The notes beneath the pieces were generated by a model that saw only the letters and a program-made list of their open reading frames with translations, was not told the origin of the DNA and did not search any database. Both the position numbers and the translations under genes were made by a program. 15,530 nt of DNA, from positions 1-15,530 of the forward strand of contig JADFKX010000030.1 in NCBI GenBank assembly GCA_022564695.1, written 5' to 3'. Shown here piece by piece: positions 5,071-12,941 of the stretch; the first letter of the stretch is position 1, and each line of letters begins with the position of its first letter. The DNA comes from Chloroflexota bacterium. GTDB taxonomy: Bacteria > Chloroflexota > Dehalococcoidia > SM23-28-2 > RBG-16-64-32.

Positions 5071-7533
5071 ATGGCCTACGCTGAAGTCGCCGTTAACGCC
5101 GCGGCTCCCATCCGCCAGACGTTCACCTATCGCATTCCAGACGGCCTGTCGCTGCGCGTGGGGCATGCCGTCTACGTCCCCTTCGGGTCCCGCCAACTTC
5201 AGGGGATCGTCATGGAGGTGACGGAGACGCCCGCCTTCGCCGACGCTCGCGACATCGATGCCCTGATCTACCCCGAGCCGCTGATCTCGCCGGAGCGGAC
5301 GTCGCTCGTTCGCTGGCTGAGTGACCACTACCTGGCGCCGCTGTTCGATTGTCTGTCTCTCATGCTGCCGCCGGGGTTCAAGCGCAGGCCGCTGACCGTG
5401 CTGCGGCCGCTCGTTTCGCTTGAGGAGCTGTCCGATCATCGCCTCACGGACAGGCAGCGGGATGCGATGACATACCTGGTGTCGCAAGGGCAAGCCGAGC
5501 AGGAACAGATGCGGAAAGCGCTGAAGCTGCGTAGCGTCGGCACGCTGGTGAACGCGTTCCTGCTGAAGGGGCTCATCGAGCGCGGCTACGAGCTGGCGCG
5601 GCCCCTGGTGCGACCGAAGGTGGTGCCCCATGTGCGGCTGCTGGTCTCCGCTGATGATGCCCTCCGGCGTGCGCGGTCGCTCCGGGAAGAGGACAAATCG
5701 GCGGCACTCCGCCGGGCGATGGTGTTGGAGACGTTGGCGGAGGAAGGCTCGCTTCCCATCGCCGAGCTGCGCCCGCGGGGGCTGACCCCAGCCGTCCTCC
5801 GTGACTTGCAGGCAGAACGTCTTGTGGTGGCGGAGGACGTCACCATGGTGCGCGATCCCCTGGCCGGCCGCGACTATCCACAGCGGGCAGCGCCCGCCCT
5901 CACCGAGGAGCAGGAGCGGGCGTACAGGCGCATCGAGGAGGCGCTGGAGGACGGCGGGCAGGCTCAGACGTTCCTGCTGCACGGCGTTACCGGCAGCGGC
6001 AAGACGGAGGTGTACCTGCAGGCGCTGGAGCGGGTGGTCGCGCTCGGCAAGAGGGCGATCGTGCTGGTGCCGGAGATATCGTTGACGCCGCAGACGGTAC
6101 GCCGGTTCGGGGAGCGGTTCCCGGGCCAGGTGGCGGTGATGCACAGCGGCCTATCGCTGGGGGAGCACTTCGACATGTGGCACGAGGTGCGGGCCGGCCG
6201 CTACGCGGTGGTCATCGGGCCGCGCGGCGCCCTGTTCGCGCCGCAGCCGGATCTGGGGCTTGTGGTGATGGATGAGGAGCACGAATGGACGTACAAGCAG
6301 CAAGAGGGGTCGCCGCGGTACCATGCCCGCCTGGCGGCTGAGGAGCTCTGCCGCCTGACCGGCGCCGTCCTCGTCCTCGGCTCCGCCACGCCGGACGTGG
6401 AGAGCTACTTCCGCTCCACCGCCGGTGGATCGTACCGGCTGCTGGAGCTTGCTCAGCGCATGCAGAGAACGGAATCCGGCGGCGTCGCGCCCGGCCCGCT
6501 GCCGGAGGTGGAGGTGGTGGACCTCCGTGAGGAGCTCAAGGCTGGCAACCGCAGCATCTTCAGCCGCTCCCTTGACGCCGCCGTCCGCGACGCGCTCTCC
6601 GCTAAAGAGCAGGTGATCCTGTTCCTCAACCGTCGCGGCACAGCGTCGTTCCTCCAGTGTCGTGATTGCGGCCACGTGCCAACCTGCTCCTCGTGCGCCG
6701 TGTCCCTGACTCTCCACTCCGGCTCAGGCGGTGAGAAACGGTTGGACTGCCACTACTGCCGTCGCGCCAGGGCCGCTCCCTCGGGCTGCCCGGAGTGCGG
6801 CAGCCCCCGCATCCGTCTGCTGGGGCTGGGCACGGAGCGGGTGGAGGAGGAGGCGCGCAACGCCTTCCCCGGCGCCCGCACCCTGCGCTGGGACCGCGAC
6901 GTCACCCGTGGCCGCGACGCTCACGAGCGCATTCTGGCTCGCTTCCTGGCGCACGAGGCGGATATCCTCATCGGCACGCAGATGGTGGCGAAGGGCCTGG
7001 ATATGCCTTTGGTCACCCTGGTGGGCGTGATCTCCGCCGATACCTCCCTTCGCTTCCCCGACTACCGCTCCGGAGAGCGCACGTTCCAGCTCCTGGAGCA
7101 GGTGGCGGGCCGCGCCGGGCGCGGGCCGCGCGGTGGCCGGGTGATCATTCAGACCTACTCCCCTGAGCACTACGCCGTAGCGGCGGCCGCCCAGCACGAC
7201 TATCATGCCCTGTACCAGCGTGAGGTGGAGTTCCGGCAGCGGCTGGGTTATCCGCCCTTTGGGCGGCTGGCGCGATTAGTCTTCGCCCATACGAACGAGC
7301 GTTACGCCCTGGAGCAGTCGGCGCAGATGGTGCGGCGCCTCTGCGAGGAGCGGGATAATCGCGGCCTGCCCAACTTAGACGTTCTTGGACCGGGGCCGGC
7401 CTTCGTGCCCAGGCTGCGCGGCCGCTGGCGCTGGCAAATCGTAGTCCGCGGTCAGAACCCGACGGAGCTTCTGGCGGAGGTGGCGTTTCCCCGCGGCTGG
7501 ACGGTAGATATTGACCCCGTCACGCTGCTGTGA
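5071..7533 (+). CDS. priA: Primosomal protein N' (replication restart helicase PriA)
   Basis: An 820-residue superfamily-2 3'-to-5' DNA helicase that recognises stalled forks and directs reloading of the replicative helicase. Order of parts: N-terminal 3'BD domain (about 1-105, FTYRIPDGLSLRVGHAVYVPFG), winged-helix region (about 115-180) and a helicase core with Walker A GVTGSGKT (305-312), DEEH box (401-404) and SAT (438-440). Two zinc sites follow, with all eight cysteines (530, 533, 539, 542, 560, 563, 573, 576). The second helicase lobe shows ILIGTQMVAKGLD and QVAGRAGRG, then a C-terminal domain. It is longer than E. coli PriA (732), mainly in the region before the helicase core. An upstream in-frame start at 5011 would add 20 residues without family similarity and lacks the GGAGG SD. 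Confidence 0.96.
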   Translation: MAYAEVAVNAAAPIRQTFTYRIPDGLSLRVGHAVYVPFGSRQLQGIVMEVTETPAFADARDIDALIYPEPLISPERTSLVRWLSDHYLAPLFDCLSLMLPPGFKRRPLTVLRPLVSLEELSDHRLTDRQRDAMTYLVSQGQAEQEQMRKALKLRSVGTLVNAFLLKGLIERGYELARPLVRPKVVPHVRLLVSADDALRRARSLREEDKSAALRRAMVLETLAEEGSLPIAELRPRGLTPAVLRDLQAERLVVAEDVTMVRDPLAGRDYPQRAAPALTEEQERAYRRIEEALEDGGQAQTFLLHGVTGSGKTEVYLQALERVVALGKRAIVLVPEISLTPQTVRRFGERFPGQVAVMHSGLSLGEHFDMWHEVRAGRYAVVIGPRGALFAPQPDLGLVVMDEEHEWTYKQQEGSPRYHARLAAEELCRLTGAVLVLGSATPDVESYFRSTAGGSYRLLELAQRMQRTESGGVAPGPLPEVEVVDLREELKAGNRSIFSRSLDAAVRDALSAKEQVILFLNRRGTASFLQCRDCGHVPTCSSCAVSLTLHSGSGGEKRLDCHYCRRARAAPSGCPECGSPRIRLLGLGTERVEEEARNAFPGARTLRWDRDVTRGRDAHERILARFLAHEADILIGTQMVAKGLDMPLVTLVGVISADTSLRFPDYRSGERTFQLLEQVAGRAGRGPRGGRVIIQTYSPEHYAVAAAAQHDYHALYQREVEFRQRLGYPPFGRLARLVFAHTNERYALEQSAQMVRRLCEERDNRGLPNLDVLGPGPAFVPRLRGRWRWQIVVRGQNPTELLAEVAFPRGWTVDIDPVTLL

Positions 7534-7540
7534 GGCGACG

Positions 7541-7560
7541 CTAGCGCGTAGATTCGCTAG
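7541..7560. other. Short inverted repeat after priA
   Basis: CTAGCG (7541-7546) and CGCTAG (7555-7560) form a perfect 6-bp inverted repeat with an 8-bp spacer, 8 bp after the priA stop. No T-tract follows, so it is a poor terminator. It could be an operator or chance. Confidence 0.25.
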
Positions 7561-7594
7561 AATTGGCTCAAATCACTCCCTGTTCAATCAGACG

Positions 7595-7613
7595 CCCCGA
7601 CAGGTCGGGGAGG
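7595..7613 (+). promoter_or_regulatory. Hairpin overlapping the def ribosome binding site
   Basis: CCCCGAC (7595-7601) pairs perfectly with GTCGGGG (7604-7610), closed by a 2-nt loop or, with one pair opened, a 4-nt loop. The 3' arm supplies the first bases of the SD GGGGAGG (7607-7613), which lies 6 nt before the TTG start of def. In RNA the stem would partly hide the SD. No T-tract follows, so termination is unlikely. Confidence 0.5.
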
Positions 7614-7619
7614 TGCTAG

Positions 7620-8174
7620 TTGTCTGTTCAACCTATCCGCATAGCGGGCGACCCTGTGCTCCGCCGGAAGGCGAAGCGTGTCCCCTCTATCGACGGGTCT
7701 ATCCATAGGCTCATCGAGGACATGCTCGATAGCATGCAGGCGGCCAGCGGTGTGGGCCTCGCCGCCCCCCAGATCGGCGTCTCCCTGCGGGTCATCGTCA
7801 TCGGCCTGCCGGAGGAGGAGCCGTTCGCGATCATCAACCCGGAGATCGTCAAGCGGTCGGGGGAGCGGAAGGTGGATGAGGGCTGTCTCTCGCTGCCGGG
7901 GTACCGCACGGAAAACCTCACCCGCTCCGTCACAGTCGTCGTCAAGGGGCTCGATCCATCCGGACACAAGCTTCGCGTCAAGGGTAAGGATGACCTGCTG
8001 GCCGAGGCGCTTGAGCACGAGATCGACCACATCAACGGCGTCCTCTATATCGATCGCCTGGAGAGCAAGGACGACCTGATCAAGGTCGAGCCGCCGTCGA
8101 GCCTGGAAGGGGAGCCGGCGAAGCCCTCCGGCGAGGCCGACTCCGGCGAGGCCGGTTCCGGCGTGAGCGATTAG
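7620..8174 (+). CDS. def: Peptide deformylase
   Basis: A 184-residue metallohydrolase that removes the formyl group from nascent N-terminal methionine at the ribosome exit. All three signature motifs are present: GVGLAAPQ (44-51), EGCLS (87-91, with metal ligand Cys89) and HEIDH (133-137, with ligands His133 and His137 and catalytic Glu134). The start is TTG (7620), chosen because GGAGG lies 6 nt upstream and the protein then begins MSVQPIRIAGDPVLR, in family register. The last 25 or so residues are a Gly/Ser/Glu-rich tail encoded by a 15-bp tandem repeat and are not part of the enzyme fold. It is 86 bp after priA and heads a tight run of genes; the next start is 10 nt after its stop. Confidence 0.96.
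   Translation: MSVQPIRIAGDPVLRRKAKRVPSIDGSIHRLIEDMLDSMQAASGVGLAAPQIGVSLRVIVIGLPEEEPFAIINPEIVKRSGERKVDEGCLSLPGYRTENLTRSVTVVVKGLDPSGHKLRVKGKDDLLAEALEHEIDHINGVLYIDRLESKDDLIKVEPPSSLEGEPAKPSGEADSGEAGSGVSD
8127..8163 (+). repeat. 15-bp tandem repeat in the def 3' end
   Basis: Two near-identical 15-bp units, TCCGGCGAGGCCGAC (8127-8141) and TCCGGCGAGGCCGGT (8142-8156), plus a half unit TCCGGCG (8157-8163), encode SGEAD-SGEAG-SG. The repeat is in frame and lies in the dispensable-looking C-terminal tail, suggesting growth by slippage. Confidence 0.7.
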
Positions 8175-8184
8175 CGAGGCTCGG

Positions 8185-9702
8185 ATGGCTAAGGTCAGCC
8201 TCGGCATCGGCGCGGACGCTCGGGACATACTGGCTGACCTGAAAGATTTCTTTAGCAGTCGGGGCGTGGAGGCGTACGTCACCGGCGGCTTTCTCCGCGA
8301 CGCCCTTCTGGGCCGCGACAGCCACGACGTGGACATCTCCATCGCCGGCGACCCCCTTGTGCTGGGCCGGGAGCTGGCGGACGCCCACGGTGGCCACTAC
8401 TTTCCGCTGGCCGAGGACCAGCACGTGGCGCGCGTACTCCTCCCTCAGCGGAACGTACATATCGACCTGATGCCCCTGCGGGCTGAGATCGAGGCTGACC
8501 TGAGACAGCGCGATTACACCATCGACGCCGTGGCCGCATCTCTGGCTGCGGCGGTGTCGGGTGAGGTGACGGTCATCGATCCCACCGGCGGGCTGAACGA
8601 CCTGCGCGACCGCCTGGTGAGAGTGATCCGGGAGGACGCCTTCCGCCACGATGCTCTACGCCCCCTGCGGGGGGCGCGCCTGGCTACGGAGCTGGACTTC
8701 ACGCTGGAGCCCGGAACGGTGGCGCTAATTCGGAAGTACGCGCCGCGGCTGCCGGAAGTGGCCGTGGAGCGACAGCGAGACGAGCTGATGCGCATCATGT
8801 CCACTCCTCGCGCCGGCACAGGATTGCGCTTGATGGACGATCTCGGTCTTCTGGAGCGGCTGCTGCCGGAGATGTCGGACACGCGCGGCGTGGAGCAACC
8901 CAAGGAGCACTATTGGGACGTGTTCAACCACTGCCTGGAGACGGTGCGAAACCTGGATATCCTCATGGGCGAGGAGGAGCCGGGCGACCGTCACTGGCGC
9001 ACGCTCTGGCGGGAGCTGTGGGGCCAGCTCGCCTGGTGGACGGAAGCCCGCGACTACTTCCGCGAGGAGCTGCTCGCCGAGAGGCCGCGCCTGGCGGTGC
9101 TCAAGCTGACCGGCCTCCTGCACGACATCGCCAAGCCGGAGACGAAGACGTTCGACGAGACCGGAAGGATGCGTTTCTTCGGCCACGCCGATGTGGGGGC
9201 GGACAAGGTGAGACGTATCCTCCGGCGGCTCCACTTCTCGGCGCGAGAGGTGGCGCTGGTGCAGACGATGGTGAAGGCCCACCTGCGTCCCGTCCAGATG
9301 GCCCAGCAGGGGCCTCCCACTCGGCGCGCTCTATACCGCTACTTCCGCGACTGCGGGGACGCGGCGATCGAGACTCTGTTCCTTTCGCTGGCTGACCATC
9401 TGGGGACGGTAGGGCCCCGCGTCAAAGCATCGGACTGGCGCCAGCACGTGGCGTTGGTACACTATATACTCACGAAACGGTTTCAAGAAGAGGAGAGTAT
9501 CTCCCCACCTAAGCTGATTGGCGGAGACGAGTTGATGGCAGAGTTGAACCTATCGCCCGGGTCTCTCATCGGGCGTCTCCTGGAGACGCTGCGGGAGGCC
9601 CAGGCCGCCGGCGAGATATCGAACCGGGAGGAGGCGCTGGCCCTGGCCCGGTCATCGCTGGCGCGGGAGACATCCGGCCAGCCTATTGAGGGAGAGCCAT
9701 AG
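8185..9702 (+). CDS. CCA-adding/poly(A) polymerase-family tRNA nucleotidyltransferase with HD domain
   Basis: A 505-residue class II nucleotidyltransferase (PcnB/Cca family), likely to build or repair the CCA end of tRNAs. The N-terminal catalytic head has VTGGFLRDALLGR (about 32-44), the metal-binding DVD (D48, D50) and RDYTIDAVA (109-117). The neck has RPLRGARLATEL (159-170) and the ERQRDEL motif (195-201). An HD-type domain follows, with LLHDIAKPET (311-320) and GHADVGA (333-339). The C-terminus has the LSPGSLIGRLL...EAQAAGEI block (about 456-478). A Trp/Arg-rich insert (about 263-300) separates the neck from the HD domain. GAGG (8176-8179) is 5 nt before the ATG. CCA-adding, A-adding and poly(A) activity cannot be told apart by eye. 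No separate CCA enzyme is seen here. Confidence 0.9.
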   Translation: MAKVSLGIGADARDILADLKDFFSSRGVEAYVTGGFLRDALLGRDSHDVDISIAGDPLVLGRELADAHGGHYFPLAEDQHVARVLLPQRNVHIDLMPLRAEIEADLRQRDYTIDAVAASLAAAVSGEVTVIDPTGGLNDLRDRLVRVIREDAFRHDALRPLRGARLATELDFTLEPGTVALIRKYAPRLPEVAVERQRDELMRIMSTPRAGTGLRLMDDLGLLERLLPEMSDTRGVEQPKEHYWDVFNHCLETVRNLDILMGEEEPGDRHWRTLWRELWGQLAWWTEARDYFREELLAERPRLAVLKLTGLLHDIAKPETKTFDETGRMRFFGHADVGADKVRRILRRLHFSAREVALVQTMVKAHLRPVQMAQQGPPTRRALYRYFRDCGDAAIETLFLSLADHLGTVGPRVKASDWRQHVALVHYILTKRFQEEESISPPKLIGGDELMAELNLSPGSLIGRLLETLREAQAAGEISNREEALALARSSLARETSGQPIEGEP

Positions 9703-9703
9703 G

Positions 9704-10030
9704 ATGGCAGTATGGGTGCTGGCTCTAGCCTATCCGGCGCTGATAGCGGTGCTATTCTACTTCGCCTTCCTGCGGCCGGTGCAGCAGGATCGGGCGAAAC
9801 AGAGGCGAGAGCTGGCCGATCTCCAGGTGGGGGACGAGGTGCTGACCCAGGCCGGCTTCATCGCCGTGGTCAAGGAGATACGGGTGCCGGAAGAGCGGGG
9901 GCCGACGGAGGTGATCCTGGACCTGGGCGGGCTTGAAGTGCGCGCCTACGCTTCGGCCATAGCGCACAGGCTTCCGCAATCGGAGCAGGTAATCAAGGAG
10001 GAGACGGTAGTGGAACAGGGGCAGAGGTAG
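9704..10030 (+). CDS. yajC: Preprotein translocase auxiliary subunit YajC
   Basis: A 108-residue single-pass membrane protein that associates with SecDF and SecYEG. It has an N-terminal transmembrane helix (about residues 3-22, ending FYFAFLRPVQQ, the typical YajC boundary). A small cytosolic domain follows with LQVGDEVLTQAGFIAVVKEI, matching the conserved GD.V.T.GG..G.V..I pattern. The tail is charged. The ATG at 9704 lies 1 nt after the preceding stop and has GAGGGAGAG about 7 nt upstream. An in-frame start at 9686 would overlap the previous gene and put charged residues before the helix, so I reject it. It precedes secDF by 3 nt, the classic yajC-secD-secF order. Confidence 0.93.
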   Translation: MAVWVLALAYPALIAVLFYFAFLRPVQQDRAKQRRELADLQVGDEVLTQAGFIAVVKEIRVPEERGPTEVILDLGGLEVRAYASAIAHRLPQSEQVIKEETVVEQGQR

Positions 10031-10033
10031 CCG

Positions 10034-12571
10034 ATGCGTAACCGGATAAACTGGATAACCCTGGCCTTGGTGACGGCGCTTACTGTGTTTTCGGTCATCG
10101 TGGTGTGGCCGGACATGCCCAAGCGCTATCTGCCAGACTTCATCGACTGGCCGTCCGGCAACGGCTTGAGCGTCTTCGGCCTGGAGCGTCGGGAGATGAA
10201 GCTGGGGCTGGACCTCAAGGGTGGCACCTACGTGCTGCTGGAGGCGGAGACCAGCGAGCTGCCGCCCGGTACGGACATCCGCGACAAGCTGGAGGGCACG
10301 AAGGATATTCTGGAGCGCCGCGTGAACCGCTTCGGCGTGTCGGAGACGGAGATCACTATCGAAGGATCCAACCGGCTGGCCGTGCAGATGCCGGGGATCG
10401 ATCCGGATGAGGCGCGGGAACTCCTGGGAAAGACCGCCCAGCTGGAGTTCCGTGCGCCTGTCCTGGACGAGTTCCGGAACATCGTTTGTACGGCGGAGGA
10501 CGGAAGCCAGTTCGCCGTGCCCCCGGCACAGATCAGCGTGGTTGAGGCGAACGACCAACGCATCTCCCAGTGTCTTGGCAGCGGTGGTGAGGTCGGCGAG
10601 GTGATCTGGGAACTGGCGACGGGTACAGACAGTGAGGGGGAAGAGAGGGGGTTGACGGGTGACTTCCTCCGCGATGCCGAGGTGCTGGGACCGCCTCCCA
10701 GTGTGGGCCTGGAGTTCTCCGGCGAGGGGAGCGAGCTGTTCCGGCAGATTACCAGCGAACTCGTTGGGCTGCCACTAGCCATATTTCTGGATGAAGAGCT
10801 CATCACTGCGCCGACGGTGCAGCAAGAGATAGTCGGCGGCAATGCTAACATCAGCCGGACCGGAATGAAAATAGACGAGGTCCGCACGCTGACCATCCTG
10901 CTCGATGAGGGACGCCTTCCGTTGAAGCTGCGCGCAATCCAAGAAACGGAGGTTGACGCCACGCTCGGTGATCGTGAGGTCGTCCGTACGGTGCAGGCGG
11001 GGCTCATCGGCTTGCTCGCCGTGATGATGTTTATGGTGCTGTACTACCGGTTGCCCGGCCTGCTGGCCGCGCTGTCCCTGGCCATCTACATCTCCGTGGT
11101 TCTGATGATATTCAAGGTGGGGCCGCCCATCATCGGGCCGATCACGATCACCCTGGCCGGTATTGCTGGGTTCGTGCTATCGGTGGGTATGGCGGTGGAC
11201 GCCAACGTCCTTGTGTTCGAGCGGGTCAAGGAGGAGCTGCGGGCGGGACGCAACCTTATGGCCGCTATTGAGCACGGCTTCAACCGGGCCTGGACTGCTA
11301 TCTGGGCCAGCAACATGGCCACCCTGATCACCTGCGTCATCCTCTACTGGTTCGGTGATCGCTTCAACGCGGCGCTTGTACAAGGATTCGCCATCACTCT
11401 AGGCATCGGAGTTCTGGTGAGCATGTTCACGGCCCTGACAGTGACGCGCACGTTCCTGCGGCTGCTGGTGGGATCGCCGCTGGCGCGGAACCTGGCGCTC
11501 TTCGGCGTCAAACCGGAGGAAGGGGACATCGGGCCGACTGCCGCTGGGTCAGTTCCGGATGGGCTACCCCGTAGGGCGCGGAGGGGGGAGGTCCGCGGCT
11601 GGAGCCTGGACTTCGTCAAGCGGCGTGGCTTCTACTACGCGCTCACAGCGGTCATACTGGTGCCCGGCATCATCTCCCTGCTCATCTCGCCTTCGCTGAG
11701 GCCGGGTATCGAGTTCAGCAGCGGCGCCACATTCACCGTTCAGTTCGAAGACGAGTCTGTGGGACCGGCGGACGTACGTGAGGTGCTGACGGACCTGGAC
11801 CACGAGGAGGCTCGGATTCAGGGGACGAGCGACGGCGGCTTCATCATCCGCACTGCCGAGCTGGAGGGGCTGACCGGGCCGCCCGTCGGGCCAGCGCCCC
11901 CTTCGGAGCGGAACGAGATCGAGGATGGCCTCGAGGAGGCTTTAGGCCCGTTCCAGCTGACCAACTTCAGCCAGGTGTCGGAGATAGTATCCACGGGAAT
12001 CGCCCGTGATGCGGGGATCGCTATCGTCGTGGCCGCGGGGGCTGTTCTGCTGTTCATTCTATGGTCGTTCCGCAACGTACCCAAGGCTCACCGTTACGGC
12101 ATCGCCGCTATCATCGCCGCCGGCCATGACGCCCTGATCATCCTTGGCGTATTCTCAATCCTGGGTAAGCTGTTCGATACAGAGATCAACACGATGTTCA
12201 TCGTCGGCCTGCTCACGATCATCGGCTTCAGCGTTCACGATACGATCGTCGTGTTTGATCGCATCCGCGAGAACACAACGCTGAACCCGGATGCGCCCTT
12301 CGCCGAGGTGGTTAACGCCAGCCTCACGGAGACGCTGGCGCGGTCCCTCAACACGTCCGTCACACTTCTTTTCACCATCGTCGCCCTACTGTTCCTGGGA
12401 GGCTCAACCATCCAGAGCTTCCTGCTGGTGCTGCTGATCGGGGTGATCGCGGGTACCTACAGCTCCATCTTTCTCGCCAGCCAGATACTCGTCTCCTGGG
12501 AGGAGGGTGATCTGGCTGGGCTGTGGCGTCGCCTCATCCCGTGGCGGGCTGCCCCCGTGTCGGAGACGTAG
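10034..12571 (+). CDS. secDF: Fused SecDF protein-export membrane protein
   Basis: An 845-residue fusion of SecD and SecF, the proton-driven RND-type helper that completes translocation through SecYEG. The SecD half has a first transmembrane helix (about 7-25), LGLDLKGG (57-64), periplasmic P1 domain (about 65-310) and five helices between about 318 and 478. The proton-path region VGMAVDANVLVFER (384-397) includes D389. A hydrophilic linker (about 492-528) leads to the SecF half. This has a helix (about 533-552), GIEFSSGATF (558-567), a small periplasmic domain and further helices (about 658-820) with HDTIVVFDRIREN (735-747). The SecF motif is usually G.DF.GG; here Glu and Ser replace Asp and the first Gly. 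AGAGG lies 6 nt before the ATG. The fused form also occurs in Bacillus and Thermus-Deinococcus lineages. Confidence 0.95.
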   Translation: MRNRINWITLALVTALTVFSVIVVWPDMPKRYLPDFIDWPSGNGLSVFGLERREMKLGLDLKGGTYVLLEAETSELPPGTDIRDKLEGTKDILERRVNRFGVSETEITIEGSNRLAVQMPGIDPDEARELLGKTAQLEFRAPVLDEFRNIVCTAEDGSQFAVPPAQISVVEANDQRISQCLGSGGEVGEVIWELATGTDSEGEERGLTGDFLRDAEVLGPPPSVGLEFSGEGSELFRQITSELVGLPLAIFLDEELITAPTVQQEIVGGNANISRTGMKIDEVRTLTILLDEGRLPLKLRAIQETEVDATLGDREVVRTVQAGLIGLLAVMMFMVLYYRLPGLLAALSLAIYISVVLMIFKVGPPIIGPITITLAGIAGFVLSVGMAVDANVLVFERVKEELRAGRNLMAAIEHGFNRAWTAIWASNMATLITCVILYWFGDRFNAALVQGFAITLGIGVLVSMFTALTVTRTFLRLLVGSPLARNLALFGVKPEEGDIGPTAAGSVPDGLPRRARRGEVRGWSLDFVKRRGFYYALTAVILVPGIISLLISPSLRPGIEFSSGATFTVQFEDESVGPADVREVLTDLDHEEARIQGTSDGGFIIRTAELEGLTGPPVGPAPPSERNEIEDGLEEALGPFQLTNFSQVSEIVSTGIARDAGIAIVVAAGAVLLFILWSFRNVPKAHRYGIAAIIAAGHDALIILGVFSILGKLFDTEINTMFIVGLLTIIGFSVHDTIVVFDRIRENTTLNPDAPFAEVVNASLTETLARSLNTSVTLLFTIVALLFLGGSTIQSFLLVLLIGVIAGTYSSIFLASQILVSWEEGDLAGLWRRLIPWRAAPVSET

Positions 12572-12572
12572 T

Positions 12573-12941
12573 ATGCCTGTCGATTTCGTCGACCGCGAAA
12601 TTGAGGTGCAACTGAGCGAGGACAAGGCGCCGGTGCCGCTGGCTTTCCACCTGGGCTCGCGTGAGTACAAGATCATCGAGCAGCTCGCCACCTGGGAGGA
12701 CCACGCCTTCGCCACGCTTCAGCGCGGCCGCGACTGGCGGCAACAACAGCAGCGTCGCTACTACCGGGTGCGTACTGAGAAGGGTGAGGTGTACGAGCTT
12801 TACGCCGATTGGTCCCCTGGTCGGCGCCGCCGGAGGGGTGAGGCACAAACCACCCGCTGGTATCTGCACCGCCGCCTCAGCTCCGGGGCGGCCGGGGTGA
12901 AGCCCGCAAAAGAGGGAGCTCCGGAGTCGCCTAGCGCCTAG
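12573..12941 (+). CDS. Small protein of unknown function, DUF6504-like
   Basis: A 122-residue soluble protein with no transmembrane segment or signal peptide. The pattern is an N-terminal REIEV strand, VPLAFHLGSREYKIIEQLATWED (about 22-44), an RQQQQRRYYRVRTEKGEVYELYAD block (about 57-79) and TTRWYLHRRL (about 93-102), then a disordered Ala/Pro/Lys tail. This resembles DUF6504-type proteins seen in Actinobacteria and Chloroflexota, but I judge that from memory of pattern only. The ATG at 12573 is one base after the secDF stop, with GGAG 7 nt upstream. It is the last gene of the def-cca-yajC-secDF run. Its stop overlaps the convergent selB by 11 bp. No function is known to me. Confidence 0.75.
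   Translation: MPVDFVDREIEVQLSEDKAPVPLAFHLGSREYKIIEQLATWEDHAFATLQRGRDWRQQQQRRYYRVRTEKGEVYELYADWSPGRRRRRGEAQTTRWYLHRRLSSGAAGVKPAKEGAPESPSA

Noticed and set aside
4960..6144. 394-codon minus-strand frame opposite priA
   Set aside because: It lies antisense to the N-terminal half of PriA, runs through the rplS terminator and has His/Arg/Gln-rich composition without domains.
7531..7550. priA TGA stop as a selenocysteine codon
   Set aside because: Read-through would add only a few residues before a TAG, and PriA homologues end at this point.
7534..7560. CTAGCG inverted repeat as a priA terminator
   Set aside because: Only a 6-bp stem with an 8-nt loop and no T-tract; kept as a low-confidence inverted repeat only.
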